From positions 1 to 8,984 of the forward strand of contig DDWC01000077.1 of NCBI GenBank assembly GCA_002345475.1: a DNA stretch of 8,984 bases. Reading direction: 5' to 3'. This DNA comes from Firmicutes bacterium UBA2296 (GTDB lineage Bacteria; Bacillota; UBA994). Made by a program: the position numbers and the translations under genes. Shown here piece by piece: positions 1 to 6,816 of this stretch. The notes under the pieces are model-generated. The model made no database searches. It was not told the origin of the DNA and saw nothing but the letters and a program-made list of their open reading frames with translations. Every line of letters starts with the position of its first letter. Position 1 is the first letter of the stretch.

Positions 1-2128
1 TATACCCGTAAGTCATCAGCGTCCCGGTGGTTGTGTCGCCATCCTCTACCGGCAGCTTCGCTGCCATGCCTAAAGAGGGAGTGGCCTGATACGTTCCGCC
101 AAAGGGCATGAGCACGGTTCCCGCACCCACGGTACTGTCGAAACACTCCACCATACCTCGCTGGCTGCAAACGTTGAGATCGCGCAGGTGTGCCAACCAG
201 GAGGATACCAGGCTTTGGGAAGCCGTGGACTCGTCTGGCGCAAAAAAGCTGTTCGTGGCAATGGGACTCACCACTGTGACTTCGGTGCTCTGCTTTACTC
301 CGTTGGTGTCCAGGAAGTCGCGGCTGACATCCACAATGGTCTGGCCTCGCCAGTACATGGTCAGCCGTCGGTTGTCTGTGACCGTCGCCACCTGCACAGC
401 TTCAAGGTTTTCGGCTGCCGCCAGCTCTATGAAGCGGGCTACGTCCTCCGGGGCCACCACCACGGCCATGCGCTCCTGAGATTCTGAAATCGCCAGTTCC
501 GTTCCGTCCAGCCCTTCGTACTTCCTGGGTACTGCGTCCAGATTAATGAGCAGTCCTTCAGCCAGTTCACCTATGGCTACCGAAACGCCGCCGGCGCCAA
601 AGTCGTTGCACTTTTTGATGAGCCGGCTCACGGCAGGATCGCGGAAGAGGCGCTGTATTTTGCGCTCTGTGGGGGCGTTTCCTTTTTGCACTTCTGCCCC
701 TGCGGTGAGGATTGAGTCTTCGGTGTGTTCTATGGAAGATCCGGTAGCCCCGCCGCAGCCGTCACGGCCAGTCCGTCCGCCGAGCAGGATGACGGCGTCT
801 CCGGCAGCGGGCTTGCTGCGCACCACGTTTGCCTTGGGTGCGGCGCCGATGACTGCGCCTATTTCCATGCGTTTGGCCACAAAAGCTTCGTCGTAGACCT
901 CGGAAACTTGTCCCGTGGCCAGGCCTATCTGGTTGCCGTAGGAACTGTATCCGGCGGCAGCTCCGGTAGTGATTTTGCGCTGGGGCAACTTCCCTGGTAT
1001 GGTCTGAGATACCGGGGTGCGTGGGTCGCCGCTGCCTGTGACCCGCATAGCTTGGTAAACGTATACGCGTCCTGACAAAGGATCGCGGATGGCGCCGCCC
1101 AGACAGGTTGCGGCGCCGCCAAAGGGCTCAATTTCGGTGGGGTGGTTGTGGGTTTCGTTCTTAAACATGACCAGCCAGTCTTCCTGACGTCCGTCGATAT
1201 CGGCCTGTACGATGATGCTGCAGGCGTTGATCTCGTCAGACAGGTCAAGATCGGCAAGCTTGCCCTGTTTGCGTAGCTTCTTCATACCCAGAACGGCGAT
1301 ATCCATAAGGCAAACATCTCTATCGCTGTCTCCGTAAACGAACCGACGATCAGCCAGGTAGAGGTCGTAGGCCTGTCTGATGGGCGCGGCGAAAGCCGAT
1401 TCGGCAATTTCCACGTTTTTTATCGCGGTAAGAAAAGTCGTGTGGCGGCAGTGGTCTGACCAGTATGTGTCGATGGCCTTCATCTCGGTTATGGTCGGGT
1501 CACGGCGTTCGGTGTCGCGGAAGTAGGTCTGGCAGAACTCAAAATCCTCCAGACTCATGACAATGCCCACAGTGTCCTTATAGTTCGCCAGTTCTTCTCT
1601 GGGCATGTTAATGAATCCCTCGAGGACTGCTACGTCGTCGGGAATGGCTATGCTTACTTCGAGAGAGGCAGGCTTGTGCAGGGAGGCCTCTCTAGAGTCA
1701 ACGGGATTTATCAGGTAGGACTTAACCGCGGCGAAGTCGGCGGCGGAAATCTCGCCACTGAGAACTATCAACTTTGCTGTCACGACCGCGGGTCGGTCCC
1801 CCTGGGTGAGGAGCTGAATGCACTGAGCGGCGGAGTCAGCACGCTGGTCATACTGTCCGGGCAGAGATTCTATGGCGAAAAGGCGTGAGGTAGCGTCCAG
1901 TGGGAAAGCCTCATCGTAAATGTAATCGACATTAGGCTCGGCAAAAATGGTGATTCTGGCCTGAGCGTAGGTTTCGGCCGATATCCCGGAAACGTCATAT
2001 CGGTTGATGACCCTGACGGAGTTCAGCCCGTTGAGATTGAGGTTCTCCCGCAGGTCCTGCAGGAGATGCCTGGCCGAAATGTCAAAGCCGGGCTTCTTTT
2101 CGACGAAAATTCGCCTGACATAGTTCAT
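1..2128 (-). CDS. purL: Phosphoribosylformylglycinamidine synthase (PurL/FGAM synthase), N-terminal 709 codons, cut by the window edge
   Basis: The enzyme catalyses the fourth step of cytosolic de novo purine synthesis: FGAR + glutamine + ATP to FGAM. I translated the minus strand from ATG 2128-2126 to the left edge and met no stop in 709 codons. The N-terminus (MNYVRRIFVEKK, about residues 1-90) resembles a PurS-like domain. SDHCRHTTF lies at 224-232, a family hallmark. FKNETHNHPTEIEPFGGAAT (322-341) and the following GGAIRD are the first ATP/substrate domain. GGRTGRDGCGGATGSS follows, then DFGAGGVSVAIGELAEG from 509. The last residues, GDTTTGTLMTYGY, are also PurL-like. Clostridial single-chain PurL proteins are about 1,250 residues from memory, so roughly the first 57% is here; the C-terminal glutaminase domain would lie outside. 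The start is supported by AAGGGG (2143-2138) 9 nt upstream. It appears to be transcribed from its own PurBox-containing promoter, with no other pur gene visible. Confidence 0.96.
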   Translation of the reverse strand, partial: MNYVRRIFVEKKPGFDISARHLLQDLRENLNLNGLNSVRVINRYDVSGISAETYAQARITIFAEPNVDYIYDEAFPLDATSRLFAIESLPGQYDQRADSAAQCIQLLTQGDRPAVVTAKLIVLSGEISAADFAAVKSYLINPVDSREASLHKPASLEVSIAIPDDVAVLEGFINMPREELANYKDTVGIVMSLEDFEFCQTYFRDTERRDPTITEMKAIDTYWSDHCRHTTFLTAIKNVEIAESAFAAPIRQAYDLYLADRRFVYGDSDRDVCLMDIAVLGMKKLRKQGKLADLDLSDEINACSIIVQADIDGRQEDWLVMFKNETHNHPTEIEPFGGAATCLGGAIRDPLSGRVYVYQAMRVTGSGDPRTPVSQTIPGKLPQRKITTGAAAGYSSYGNQIGLATGQVSEVYDEAFVAKRMEIGAVIGAAPKANVVRSKPAAGDAVILLGGRTGRDGCGGATGSSIEHTEDSILTAGAEVQKGNAPTERKIQRLFRDPAVSRLIKKCNDFGAGGVSVAIGELAEGLLINLDAVPRKYEGLDGTELAISESQERMAVVVAPEDVARFIELAAAENLEAVQVATVTDNRRLTMYWRGQTIVDVSRDFLDTNGVKQSTEVTVVSPIATNSFFAPDESTASQSLVSSWLAHLRDLNVCSQRGMVECFDSTVGAGTVLMPFGGTYQATPSLGMAAKLPVEDGDTTTGTLMTYGY

Positions 2129-2155
2129 AAGAATCGACCCCTTTTCTTGGGCGAT

Positions 2156-2178
2156 GCGGGCATAGATAGATAACCCGC
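2156..2178 (-). other. Small hairpin in the purL 5' leader
   Basis: The arms gcggg (2156-2160) and cccgc (2174-2178) are perfect complements around a 13-nt loop holding a tagatagata repeat. The hairpin lies between the proposed purL promoter and its ribosome-binding site. The stem is only 5 bp with no U tract, so a role as terminator or attenuator is not supported. I looked for conserved purine or other riboswitch cores in this leader and saw none. Confidence 0.25.
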
Positions 2179-2197
2179 TGGCCGCGATTCAGCTACT

Positions 2198-2229
2198 ATT
2201 TTACAACAAAACCCGAACATTTGGGGCAA
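2198..2229 (-). promoter_or_regulatory. Candidate purL promoter
   Basis: On the minus strand TAAAAT (2203-2198) is a good -10 hexamer. The best -35 is TTGCCC (2229-2224), but the spacer is 20 bp, longer than the preferred 17. Transcription would begin near 2190, giving a leader of about 60 nt before purL. The first PurBox (2209-2221) falls inside the spacer, which is how a repressor would block RNA polymerase. The -10 is reasonable; the -35 is uncertain. Confidence 0.45.
2209..2221 (+). promoter_or_regulatory. PurBox 1 (putative PurR operator half)
   Basis: AAACCCGAACATT matches the Bacillus/Lactococcus PurBox consensus AWWWCCGAACWWT at 12 of 13 positions; the only mismatch is C at 2212 where W is expected. 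It contains the full CCGAAC core (2213-2218). It lies between the proposed -35 and -10 of purL and forms an inverted pair with the box at 2241-2253. The consensus is recalled knowledge; PurR binding here is inferred. Confidence 0.6.
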
Positions 2230-2240
2230 AATACAGTATC

Positions 2241-2253
2241 AATTTTCGGTATT
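2241..2253 (-). promoter_or_regulatory. PurBox 2 (inverted partner of PurBox 1)
   Basis: Read on the minus strand this is AATACCGAAAATT, matching AWWWCCGAACWWT at 12 of 13 positions, with A instead of C at the end of the core. With PurBox 1 it makes a CGAA...TTCG inverted arrangement, the known geometry of Bacillus PurR operators. The two 13-mers are 19 bp apart; Bacillus operators have about 16-17 bp from memory, so the spacing is slightly long. It sits upstream of the purL promoter. Confidence 0.55.
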
Positions 2254-2298
2254 TTGCAGCCTTGCCAGTCGTCCTCTCGATGGGGAGTGAGATCGCAG

Positions 2299-3756
2299 CT
2301 AGGTGATGGTAAAGGGGTAAAGGCTGCGTGGCGCATTTACGTAGGTGAAGGCGCTGAGGTCCACAGGGCTGTAAGCGGGAGCATCAACGATGATTATTTC
2401 CTGGCCCACTTCTTCGTACACGGCGCGGAAATGCGTCTTGGACTTAGTGACAATGATCGCGAAGTCATTGGGATTGGCGCCAAATTCGGTAATTGGGTCC
2501 GTGTCGATCAGAGAATGCATTTCACTGGTTATCTGGAGCCAGACGCCTTCCGCTTGCACCACTGCCGTAAGGCCAAGGTCAATCTCCTTGCCGTGGGTCA
2601 TGGGCCCAGTGCCCACATATGTCTTTTCTCCGACCCACAACACCCTGGCCCCAACCTCTACCGGGCCGCCAGCTACTGCAGAGCTCTTGCTCCCTACGGA
2701 AAGCCTCACGGTGCTGCCTGCTCCCGCCTTCTGGCAAAGAAGAGCAGCCTCTGGGTCGCAGAGCAAGGGGTGACAGGCTTTCTGTGCCCCTTGCCGAATT
2801 AGCTCATGCAGGACGAAGGTCGTATCGTTCAGGCGGTCTGAGTGATCCAGCAATATCACCGGTTTGCTGGACTGACCCGCTCTCCTGATGGCCAGAGATA
2901 CTCCTTCGGCGACGCTGTAGATCTCGTGGCCCTCGGTTAACGGTTTGCGGAGAGACCAGGCCAGCTGGGACAGGTCTGCTGTGATGCGCTGAGCCAGGTT
3001 TTGGTCTGTCGCCACGGCGACTGCGGATGCCCCCAGTTGCCTGACGTCAGACCAGGCAAAGCCAAAGAAAAAGGACACATCTATTACGCCGGGCTGGGTC
3101 ATCCAGTAGCGCACTCTGTCCATGATATCTCTGGCAGGAGAAATACCGGTAGCGCTGAAGACGCTGGGTATGACCAGCCCTGGTTTAGTCATTGAGGCGT
3201 ACGGAACGAGACCTCTGTTAAGTACGCGGAGCATTGTCCTTGCCGCTCTGCGTCCAGTGTCAGCCGCATCAGTGTGAGGGCTCTCGTGGTAGCCAAACAG
3301 CCCGCATCCTGTATCCAGAATAGCCGGATCCAGATTGCCGTGCAGGTCCAGAGCGACCATGAGGGGAACCCCTGGGCCAATTTGTGCACGGACCGCGTGG
3401 ACCAGGTCTGTTTCGGTAGACTGCACGCTTTCACTGACCATGGCGCCGTGCAACGCCAGCAGCACTCCGTCAAACTGCCCTGCATGACGCTCTATCCCGC
3501 TGAGGATTTCTTCCTTGAGAAAAGAATAGGCACTTTCAGCAACAGTGCCGCTGACACCGCCGTAAGACATCAGTACGGGAAGCACCTCTGCGCCGGACTC
3601 TTCCAGGACGTCTATGAAGCCGCCCATGGATGTATTGACTCCCCGCGACAGCTTTATGACATCTCCATTGTAGGCGGTAGAGAACTGACTGAGGGGTGTG
3701 ATGTTCGGCAGAAAAGTGTGGGTTTCGTGGTTCATTCCTGCTACCAATATGCGCAC
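2299..3756 (-). CDS. MlrC-like M81-family metallopeptidase, divergent C-terminal domain
   Basis: The 485-residue protein starts at GTG 3756-3754, 8 nt after a strong GGGAGG site (3770-3765). The N-terminal half (about 1-290) has the M81/MlrC layout: MRILVAGMNHETHTF at 1-15, LALHGAMVSE at 100-109, ALDLHGNLD at 135-143 and GYHESPHTDAADTGRRA at 156-171. E11, H103, D137, H139 and H157 are the likely zinc ligands and catalytic residues by analogy with MlrC, the linear-microcystin peptidase of sphingomonads. The C-terminal half (about 297-480) matches the family in outline (LLDHSDRLND at 302-311, CDPEAALL at 333-340), but the usual DNPGGGAPGD glycine loop is replaced by a shorter HSDRLND. There is no signal peptide, so it is probably cytosolic. 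The physiological substrate of most family members is unknown, and microcystin need not be it. It precedes purL on the same strand with a 170-nt gap and no clear terminator. Confidence 0.85.
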   Translation of the reverse strand: MRILVAGMNHETHTFLPNITPLSQFSTAYNGDVIKLSRGVNTSMGGFIDVLEESGAEVLPVLMSYGGVSGTVAESAYSFLKEEILSGIERHAGQFDGVLLALHGAMVSESVQSTETDLVHAVRAQIGPGVPLMVALDLHGNLDPAILDTGCGLFGYHESPHTDAADTGRRAARTMLRVLNRGLVPYASMTKPGLVIPSVFSATGISPARDIMDRVRYWMTQPGVIDVSFFFGFAWSDVRQLGASAVAVATDQNLAQRITADLSQLAWSLRKPLTEGHEIYSVAEGVSLAIRRAGQSSKPVILLDHSDRLNDTTFVLHELIRQGAQKACHPLLCDPEAALLCQKAGAGSTVRLSVGSKSSAVAGGPVEVGARVLWVGEKTYVGTGPMTHGKEIDLGLTAVVQAEGVWLQITSEMHSLIDTDPITEFGANPNDFAIIVTKSKTHFRAVYEEVGQEIIIVDAPAYSPVDLSAFTYVNAPRSLYPFTIT

Positions 3757-3845
3757 GGTAAATTCCTCCCTGCGAGATGTGTTATATGTATCTTCGCCTG
3801 TTGCCGGATGATTCCTGCCGGGTTCGCGCAGTGCGCTAATCGCGC

Positions 3846-3872
3846 AACTTTCATAAGGAAAGTTTTATGAAA
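3846..3872. repeat. Two overlapping inverted repeats upstream of comEA
   Basis: The first repeat pairs aactttc (3846-3852) with gaaagtt (3858-3864) around ataag: a perfect 7-bp stem. The second pairs tttcataa (3849-3856) with ttatgaaa (3865-3872) around an 8-nt gap: a perfect 8-bp stem. They share bases, so in RNA they exclude each other. The region could be an operator for a dimeric repressor or a two-state RNA element; neither is shown by sequence alone. There is no U tract, so it is not a terminator. Confidence 0.5.
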
Positions 3873-3920
3873 CAAGAGGAATTCTGGATGATGACGTCGT
3901 ATTATATGGCAGATATTTGA
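3867..3920 (+). CDS. Possible 17-residue upstream ORF before comEA
   Basis: ATG 3867 opens MKQEEFWMMTSYYMADI and ends at TGA 3918-3920, four bases before the comEA GGAGG site. A purine-rich AAGGAAAG (3855-3862) stands in Shine-Dalgarno position for ATG 3867, and GAGGA (3876-3880) stands 7 nt before the in-frame ATG 3888. Two usable ribosome sites, and a stop just before comEA, are what a leader peptide would show. An ORF this short can arise by chance, I recognise no homologue, and the AAGGAAAG and ATG 3867 lie inside the inverted repeats. Treat it as a candidate only. Confidence 0.25.
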   Translation: MKQEEFWMMTSYYMADI

Positions 3921-3935
3921 TGTGGAGGGGTGCTC

Positions 3936-4538
3936 GTGAAGAAGTCGCTGACGGTTGCTGCCGGACTGGCCCTGGTTTTTTCCCTTTCGCTAAACGGTTA
4001 TCTCTATTACCTGGTTCAGCAAAGTCCCGAGGTCATTTACCTGGAAGCACCACCGTCAGAGAAAGCGGCTGAGCCGGTGCTCCCCTCATCCATATATGTA
4101 TATGTTAGCGGTCAGGTGGCCAAACCGGGGGTCTATGTCTTGCCCTCTGGCAGCCGCGCTTTTTTTGCCCTGGAGATGGCTGGAGGAGCGCTGCCTGAAG
4201 CTAACCTGACGGTGGTAAACCTGGCGCGCCCTCTGCTGGATGGAGAACAGCTGAACATCTTCAGTGTGGAAGAAACCGCAGCTGCCGCAGTTGGGGGTAC
4301 GGAGATTGCTCCGGTGGGCACTGCCCCATCAGCCATTGTGGATACGAGAGTAAACATCAACACGGCGACGCAGGGGGAACTGGAGACCCTGCCAGGTATA
4401 GGTCCTGTCAAGGCCGCTGCCATAATCACTTACCGCACCAGCAATGGCCCCTTCCGTCGACCGGAGGACATCATGAAGGTTTCCGGCATCGCCGACAAGA
4501 CCTACGAGGGTTTAAAAGACTTCATTCGTGTGAACTGA
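3936..4538 (+). CDS. comEA: Competence protein ComEA, membrane-anchored DNA receptor
   Basis: ComEA binds incoming double-stranded DNA outside the membrane and hands it to ComEC during natural transformation. I place the start at GTG 3936, giving 200 residues: GGAGG (3924-3928) is 7 nt upstream, whereas the in-frame GTG at 3930 overlaps that site. Residues 1-27 (MKKSL plus a hydrophobic stretch) form an uncleaved signal anchor. Residues 53-110 are an SLBB/SoxE-like domain (VSGQVAKPGVYVLPSG). A short Ala/Gly-rich linker follows. Residues 139-198 carry the helix-hairpin-helix DNA-binding unit (VNINTATQGELETLPGIGPV and VSGIADKTYEGLKDFI). Length and order are normal for Firmicutes ComEA. The stop is 1 nt before comEC, so the two are surely co-transcribed; comEB, which separates them in Bacillus, is absent here. 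Confidence 0.95.
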   Translation: MKKSLTVAAGLALVFSLSLNGYLYYLVQQSPEVIYLEAPPSEKAAEPVLPSSIYVYVSGQVAKPGVYVLPSGSRAFFALEMAGGALPEANLTVVNLARPLLDGEQLNIFSVEETAAAAVGGTEIAPVGTAPSAIVDTRVNINTATQGELETLPGIGPVKAAAIITYRTSNGPFRRPEDIMKVSGIADKTYEGLKDFIRVN

Positions 4539-4539
4539 T

Positions 4540-6816
4540 TTGGCCAGACGAACACTTCTGTGCCTTTCTCTTTCCTTCATTCTGGGCACAGCACTGGGCA
4601 TAGCGCCCTGGTCGATGCTGCCCATCGGCATCACGAGCCTTATCCTGATATGGATCGCCCACAAAGACCACAGTGCACCCATTCTGGCTTTGTGCCTGCT
4701 GGTCTTTTTGCTGGGTGCCTGGCGGGGTCATGTTGCCAGCAACAGCAGCGTCGATCTGGGTCAGGGACCCTGGCGGGGCAGGGCTATTGCCGCTGTGGAG
4801 ATTACCAGTAGCGGTCAGTTCAAAGGCAAGGTGCGCGTCGAGGGCTCCGGGGCCGTGGTGATGCTCTACAGCAGGAACCAGTGGAATCAGCACGAGGGAA
4901 TTAGTTTCACGGGGACAGTCGCCGACCCGTTACGGGCGAAGAACCCGGGGGAACTTGACTATCAGGCTGTGCTGGAGAGACAGGGAGTCGCTGCGGTAGT
5001 TTTCGCCGATTCCGTGGAGACAGTCGCCCGCTATCGTCTCGGGACAATGGACAGGGTGAGGATGTTCCTGTCAGATTCACTGCGCGTTCTGGCCGAGCCT
5101 CAGAGGGCACTGGCCCACGCTCTCGTTCTGGGGGACAGACGCCTGTTGACTGGTGCCATGAGGGACAACTGGCGAAAAGCAGGAGCCAGCCATTTGCTGG
5201 CGGTATCGGGTCTGCACGTTTCCATAGTCGGGGGCGCAGTCTTCTTTCTCATGCGGCGGCGTTTCGGCATGCAACCGGCATCCCTGGCGGCCACAGTTGT
5301 CGTCGTGTTTTATGCCCTTACTATTGGCCACAGTCTGTCAGCCTGGCGGGCGGCCCTCACCTTTGCGCTGGTGTCGCTGGCAGCGCTGGCTCTGCGCAGG
5401 CAGCACTGGCCCACAACCATCGCTTTTGTGGCGGCCATGCTGGTAGCCTACGCGCCTCTGTCACTGACTGATCCCGGATTCCAGTTGTCCTTTGTCGCGG
5501 CGGCGGGCATCATGCACCTGAGCCCGACTCTGGCACGCCCTTTGCGCGGCTCGCTTCTGGGTGGAGTAGTCTCGCTATTTTGCGCCAGTCTGGCGGCACA
5601 GATTGCGACTTTGCCCATCGTGGCTATACATTTTTCTGCTGTACCGCTCTACGGTTTGTTAAGCAGCCTTCTGCTCATTCCGCTGGCCCCGATGTTGCTG
5701 GTCCTGTCGCTACTGACAGCCCTGCTCGGTTCCCTGCCCTGGGCTGGGATCGCCGTAGGTGGACTGTTTTCGTTGGTGACCTTACCGTTTCAGTACATTA
5801 CGTCTCTCGTAGCCGCCTTGCCGGGGTCAACTCTGAACACTGTAGCAGCACCGTGGTTTCTGCTGTTGCCGTACTATGTAACACTGCTCGCCCTGCCAAA
5901 GCTAGGGGTGGGACGAGCAGGACGGTACGCTACCCTGCTGGCAGCGGTCACACTGGTGGTTATTGCTCCCGGACTGCTGCAACGTAACGAGCATAGCATC
6001 ACCTTTCTGTCGGTGGGAAATGCTGATGCCATCCACATAAGGGCCGGGTCCGTTCATATGCTGGTTGACACGGCAGAGGAAGTGACCATGCAACGGACTG
6101 TCCTACCCTATCTGGCCTCCCAGGGTGTTAACCGCTTGCAGCTTGTCTTCATCACGCACAGCCACAGTGATCACGCTGGTGGGTTGCCTAGCCTGTTGCG
6201 GGAGACTAAGGTGGGCCAGGTCATTACCGGGCCGGACCAGGACGAGGTGAGGCGGATGAACCCGGGTGCGCCTGTTATCACGGCCAGAACAGGGATGCAT
6301 ATCCAGGGTAGGGGCTATAGTATCAGGCTCCTGATGAACGAGCACGAAGGCATGTCCCTGAATAATCGCTCTGCCGCGATGCTGGTCACTTGTGGTACGC
6401 TAAGAGTGATAATGGCAGCCGACCTGGAGCGTGAAGGAGAAGCTCTGTTGCTAAGCCACATACCACCGGCTGACGTTCTCAAAGTGGCTCACCATGGCAG
6501 TTCGTCTTCCAGCACACAGGACTTTCTCGCTGCGGTGAGCCCTGCGCTGGCGGTGATCTCGGTGGGTCCAAACCGTTACGGTCATCCGGCGCCAGCTGTG
6601 CTGCAGAGACTGGAGTCGTCAGGCGCCAGGGTGCTGCGCACTGATGAAGTCGGCGCAGTGAGGATGGTTGTCCGACGGCAACGCCTGCTGGTGTATGGCT
6701 TTGCACGGGGGCGGTTCGAATTGCTGGGTAAGTATGCCTTACCGGGAAGAAGGGTGAATGGCGTTGTCATCAATTGGGAATTACCGGGCTTTGTGGCAGC
6801 ATCTCAAGTCGCGTGA
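4540..6816 (+). CDS. comEC: ComEC/Rec2 competence channel protein with metallo-beta-lactamase domain
   Basis: ComEC forms the membrane channel that takes single-stranded DNA into the cell. The 758-residue protein has the complete architecture: hydrophobic N-terminal segments (about 5-65), an OB-fold-like DUF4131 region (about 70-160, NPGELDYQAVLERQGV), the multi-pass Competence domain (about 185-480, with HLLAVSGLHVS at 218-228), and a metallo-beta-lactamase domain (about 485-725). That domain has HSHSDHAGG at 540-548, D628 and AHHGSSSSS from 650, so metal ligands for the proposed nuclease look intact. The start is TTG 4540, one base after the comEA stop; no strong Shine-Dalgarno is visible, so translation is probably coupled. 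The last 35 or so residues after LLVYGF are unlike the domain core, and the final 19 codons overlap holA, suggesting a reading-through C-terminal tail. Confidence 0.95.
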   Translation: MARRTLLCLSLSFILGTALGIAPWSMLPIGITSLILIWIAHKDHSAPILALCLLVFLLGAWRGHVASNSSVDLGQGPWRGRAIAAVEITSSGQFKGKVRVEGSGAVVMLYSRNQWNQHEGISFTGTVADPLRAKNPGELDYQAVLERQGVAAVVFADSVETVARYRLGTMDRVRMFLSDSLRVLAEPQRALAHALVLGDRRLLTGAMRDNWRKAGASHLLAVSGLHVSIVGGAVFFLMRRRFGMQPASLAATVVVVFYALTIGHSLSAWRAALTFALVSLAALALRRQHWPTTIAFVAAMLVAYAPLSLTDPGFQLSFVAAAGIMHLSPTLARPLRGSLLGGVVSLFCASLAAQIATLPIVAIHFSAVPLYGLLSSLLLIPLAPMLLVLSLLTALLGSLPWAGIAVGGLFSLVTLPFQYITSLVAALPGSTLNTVAAPWFLLLPYYVTLLALPKLGVGRAGRYATLLAAVTLVVIAPGLLQRNEHSITFLSVGNADAIHIRAGSVHMLVDTAEEVTMQRTVLPYLASQGVNRLQLVFITHSHSDHAGGLPSLLRETKVGQVITGPDQDEVRRMNPGAPVITARTGMHIQGRGYSIRLLMNEHEGMSLNNRSAAMLVTCGTLRVIMAADLEREGEALLLSHIPPADVLKVAHHGSSSSSTQDFLAAVSPALAVISVGPNRYGHPAPAVLQRLESSGARVLRTDEVGAVRMVVRRQRLLVYGFARGRFELLGKYALPGRRVNGVVINWELPGFVAASQVA

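Larger units (their letters stand above)
3757..3935. promoter_or_regulatory. Divergent intergenic region between the M81 gene and comEA
   Basis: This gap must hold the start signals for both flanking genes. On the minus strand it contains the M81 Shine-Dalgarno (3770-3765) and an AT-rich -10-like TATAAC a little upstream, without a convincing -35. On the plus strand TATTAT (3900-3905) could be a -10, again without a good -35. The comEA Shine-Dalgarno GGAGG is at 3924-3928. The middle holds direct CGCGCA repeats (in the stretch 3822-3847), nested inverted repeats (3846-3872) and a small ORF, listed separately. Confidence 0.5.

Noticed and set aside
2129..2240. Purine riboswitch in the purL leader
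   Set aside because: I saw none of the conserved three-way-junction elements and no terminator stem with a U tract; the PurBox pair explains control better.
2221..2802. A 193-codon open frame on the plus strand, antisense to the M81 gene
   Set aside because: It lies almost wholly opposite a well-supported gene, has no recognisable protein features, and begins within the PurBox promoter region. It is best explained as a shadow frame.
3822..3847. CGCGCA repeats as a LexA/SOS operator or an origin element
   Set aside because: The repeats do not fit the Gram-positive LexA consensus or DnaA boxes, and two short GC-rich repeats can occur by chance.
3274..3870. A 198-codon plus-strand open frame opposite the M81 N-terminus and the intergenic region
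   Set aside because: The opposite strand has clear M81 motifs and a strong ribosome site; this frame shows no domain and is a shadow.
3930..3935. Upstream GTG (3930) as the comEA start
   Set aside because: It overlaps the GGAGG ribosome site at 3924-3928; GTG 3936 has correct spacing and gives a normal Lys-Lys signal-anchor N-terminus.
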